Source: Paenibacillus monticola (GTDB lineage Bacteria > Bacillota > Bacilli > Paenibacillales > Paenibacillaceae). From it: a stretch of DNA of 64,000 nt. Location: contig NZ_WJXB01000010.1 in the NCBI RefSeq assembly GCF_009664975.1, forward strand, positions 1 to 64,000, in the 5' to 3' direction. Below, in pieces: positions 62,204 through 64,000 of the stretch. The notes beneath the pieces are model-generated. The model had not been told where the DNA came from, made no database searches, and was given only the letters and a program-made list of their open reading frames with translations. The position numbers and the translations under genes were made by a program. How positions within the stretch are numbered: position 1 is the first letter of the stretch; the number at the start of each line of letters is the position of its first letter.

Positions 62204-62827
62204 TTACCAGGTTCTTGGTACCCATGAGAATTCCCAGGTTAACTCGATTGGCTCCTGCCAGAAACGACCCTTCACGCCTGTCGCATCATCCGTGTGCAGC
62301 AGATAGTCCATTTTTTCTGGAGACTCTACAACATAATTCAGGGTATATTCCCCTGCGCCCGCCAGCTTAACATTAGCACCATAATGAGCACCGTCTGAAG
62401 CATTCATAGGCATAAATGTACCTTCAGAAACTACCTTGTCGCTATCTTTGGCTTTGATCTGATAATGTACGGTCAGGTAAGGTATGAATTCACCAATCCC
62501 AAAGCCTGTTTCATTGCCTTCCAGTGCAGCAATATCGGCTTCCAAATGAAAATCGGACTGGGCGGAAGGTAAGCCTGCTTTGTCCATTGGCTCCATATCA
62601 ACCGGCTGCAAGTACAATGCTCCAATCTTCATACCCTCGACTTCTTGCTCTTCACCAATGGGAAACTCTTCAAAGGCTGCCGCTTCATCCGCTGGGGCAT
62701 TCACTGCCGCATTGTTTTCCGAGGAAGCTGTATTGTTAGTATTGCTGTCCGTACTGCAACCTACCATTACCGCAGATAAAGCCAGTACAATTCCGGAAAG
62801 CAGCAAATAGTTTTTAAATTTAATCAT
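62204..62827 (-). CDS. Tp34/P19-type iron-binding lipoprotein
   Basis: 207 aa. A lipobox AVMVGC, then a Ser/Asn linker and the Tp34-type beta domain (YLQPVDMEPMDKAGLP, DFHLEADIAALEGNETGFGIGEFIPYLTV) with Met, His, Glu residues known to bind metal (Fe, Cu or Zn) in this family. C-terminal SWVPRTW is typical. It delivers iron to the FTR1 permease encoded just upstream. Confidence 0.9.
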   Translation of the reverse strand: MIKFKNYLLLSGIVLALSAVMVGCSTDSNTNNTASSENNAAVNAPADEAAAFEEFPIGEEQEVEGMKIGALYLQPVDMEPMDKAGLPSAQSDFHLEADIAALEGNETGFGIGEFIPYLTVHYQIKAKDSDKVVSEGTFMPMNASDGAHYGANVKLAGAGEYTLNYVVESPEKMDYLLHTDDATGVKGRFWQEPIELTWEFSWVPRTW

Positions 62828-62883
62828 TCTCTTTACACCCCTTTTATTTTGTATGAAACATTGAATTCTAGCATGGACTCCAG

Positions 62884-64000
62884 TTAGCCCAGCATGTGTT
62901 TGCCTTCCGGTTTACCTACTCCCTTGCGAGAGGTTGCCGCATACCAGACAAGTCCAATGACTGTAGCTAGTAGTAGGAGCCCTTGTGCGATCAAGCTTTC
63001 TACCGTTGGATAAATTCCAAAGAAGCTTATGATCGGGAACCCGGAAATTGTAGTTGCACTAACCATATATCCAGCCTGCAGCTCCGTTATAGCTTCTCCG
63101 GCAAATACAAAAGCCAAGTAATACATCAAGATACTGGTACCTATAAAGAATGGCTTGAGGGGTATCCGAAGACTTCCGTAGCGGATAATCATAAAGATCA
63201 CAATTAGGGCTAAAGCACCGACAAGAATTCCCAAGCCGATCATACTGACCCCGACTTTCTCTTGTCCGGACACTAAAGCCTGATAAAATAGCACGGTCTC
63301 GGCGCCCTCTCTATATACAGCGAGGAAGGCTGCTAACCACAAAGTTAAGGTGTTACCCGTAGTTATTGAGGTTTGTATCTTCCCTTCAATATAATTTTTC
63401 CACCGTTTGGCATCTGCTTTGCCAATTAACCAGAAACTCATTGAGAAGAGCACGGCTACGGCTAGTAGCATCGTAATACCCTCTAAGTTCTCTTGGCTGG
63501 CCCCGCTGATATTGAACAAATATTTCAGCCCTATCGCCGTCAGCACACTCGCTCCAAGAGCCACTAATGTACTCTGATAAATAATTTTGACCTTATCCTC
63601 ATTTCCCGACTTGATCAGATAAGCAATAATTGCAGCGATGACAAGAATAGCTTCGATGCCTTCCCTGAGAATAATTACCAGAGAGGAGAAGAAAATCCCA
63701 AATGGACTGCTGTCCGACTTGCTGAGTGTAGCCGCATCCTCTTGAAGCATATCCACCAGCTTCGACATCTGCCGCTTTACCTCTGCCTTTGGTGCCCCAG
63801 CAGTCATGGACTTGCGGATTAGGCGAAATTCTTCCTCAATAATGGCATTTCGCTTCGATGAAATATTATATTTCACCGCCTTTTCCATCTGTCCACTCTC
63901 GTAGGGTCCATAATAAGCATTATTGACCTGAGTCTTGGCTTCAGCAACGTCCCCCTTATCATAGGTTTCTAATGCCTGCTGCAAGGTGTTATCTATTTTG
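62884..64000 (-). CDS. FTR1-family iron permease, 5' end beyond the window
   Basis: At least 372 residues; the frame is still open at the right edge. Two REGxE motifs (ILREGIEAILVI and VYREGAETVLFY), as in iron-permease FTR1/EfeU, which carries ferric or ferrous iron across the membrane by way of these Glu clusters. The visible N-terminal part is an extracellular helical domain (Thr/Lys-rich repeats, AEAKTQVNNAYYG). First visible gene of the operon that continues through P19, DUF2318, FtsX pair and ABC ATPase. Confidence 0.93.
   Translation of the reverse strand, partial: KIDNTLQQALETYDKGDVAEAKTQVNNAYYGPYESGQMEKAVKYNISSKRNAIIEEEFRLIRKSMTAGAPKAEVKRQMSKLVDMLQEDAATLSKSDSSPFGIFFSSLVIILREGIEAILVIAAIIAYLIKSGNEDKVKIIYQSTLVALGASVLTAIGLKYLFNISGASQENLEGITMLLAVAVLFSMSFWLIGKADAKRWKNYIEGKIQTSITTGNTLTLWLAAFLAVYREGAETVLFYQALVSGQEKVGVSMIGLGILVGALALIVIFMIIRYGSLRIPLKPFFIGTSILMYYLAFVFAGEAITELQAGYMVSATTISGFPIISFFGIYPTVESLIAQGLLLLATVIGLVWYAATSRKGVGKPEGKHMLG

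Overview
The window looks like a chromosomal segment of a Paenibacillus-type bacterium (Bacillales). The grounds are the syntenic block ylmC-ylmD-ylmE-sepF-yggT-ylmH-divIVA-ileS-(dksA-like)-lspA-rluD/ylyB-pyrR, a DivIVA/SepF division system, PyrR and T-box leaders, LL-diaminopimelate aminotransferase (dapL), strong Shine-Dalgarno sites with frequent TTG/GTG starts, and tRNAs that do not encode CCA. Assignments come from reading motifs; no database search was run.

Layout. (1) 1-1078: 3' part of an IS1182-family insertion sequence. (2) 1097-11113: an AT-rich island. The intact tRNA-Leu(UAA) lies at 11028-11113 and a displaced 58-bp copy of its 3' half at 1097-1154, in the same orientation. The island carries four minus-strand genes, apparently two antiphage modules: a Lamassu-like pair (DUF4297/Cap4 nuclease plus zinc-hook Rad50/SMC-like ATPase) and a PARIS/AbiL-like pair (ABC-type AAA ATPase plus DUF4435 TOPRIM-like protein). 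It also has radC, a broken XRE/MauJ-like junction, a membrane-protein operon and an XRE regulator divergent from a small gene. No integrase was found inside it. (3) 11.2-27.3 kb: ordinary accessory chromosome with many small genes, including a peptidase, pirin, a flavin monooxygenase, GH26-PA14 mannanase, NucB nuclease, transporters, and YjcZ- and YjfB-type small proteins. The LysE-family exporter seems to begin at an ATC codon. (4) 27.4-33.3 kb: a decayed integration hotspot at tRNA-Ile(CAU). It holds two integrase 3' remnants, a 70-bp direct repeat containing the tRNA 3' end, an inverted copy of the junction, an IS630 relic, an orphan CdiA-type toxin with a candidate immunity gene, and a secreted papain/NlpC-like protein.

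(5) 33.2-57.6 kb: housekeeping core. It contains tRNA-Ile2 and tRNA-fMet, then on the minus strand the pyrimidine operon pyrR-pyrB-pyrC-carA-carB-pyrF-pyrE (read right to left) with a PyrR attenuator and no pyrP, pyrK or pyrD. Beyond it are dapL, an RluD-family synthase, lspA, a DksA-like gene and ileS. The IleRS is of the long, eukaryote-like type 2. It is preceded by an Ile T-box with a clear sigma-A promoter, and between the T-box terminator and the ileS start lies a GC-rich array of four ~91-bp tandem units flanked by inverted repeats. The ylm/sepF/divIVA division cluster follows. (6) 57.6-64 kb: an iron-uptake operon reading right to left: FTR1 permease (cut by the window edge), Tp34/P19-type lipoprotein, DUF2318 membrane Fe-S protein, two FtsX/MacB-type permeases and an ABC ATPase. 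This resembles the Campylobacter P19/FTR1 locus.

The liveliest parts are the defence island at tRNA-Leu, the twice-invaded tRNA-Ile site with its orphan toxin pair, and the repeat array in the ileS leader.
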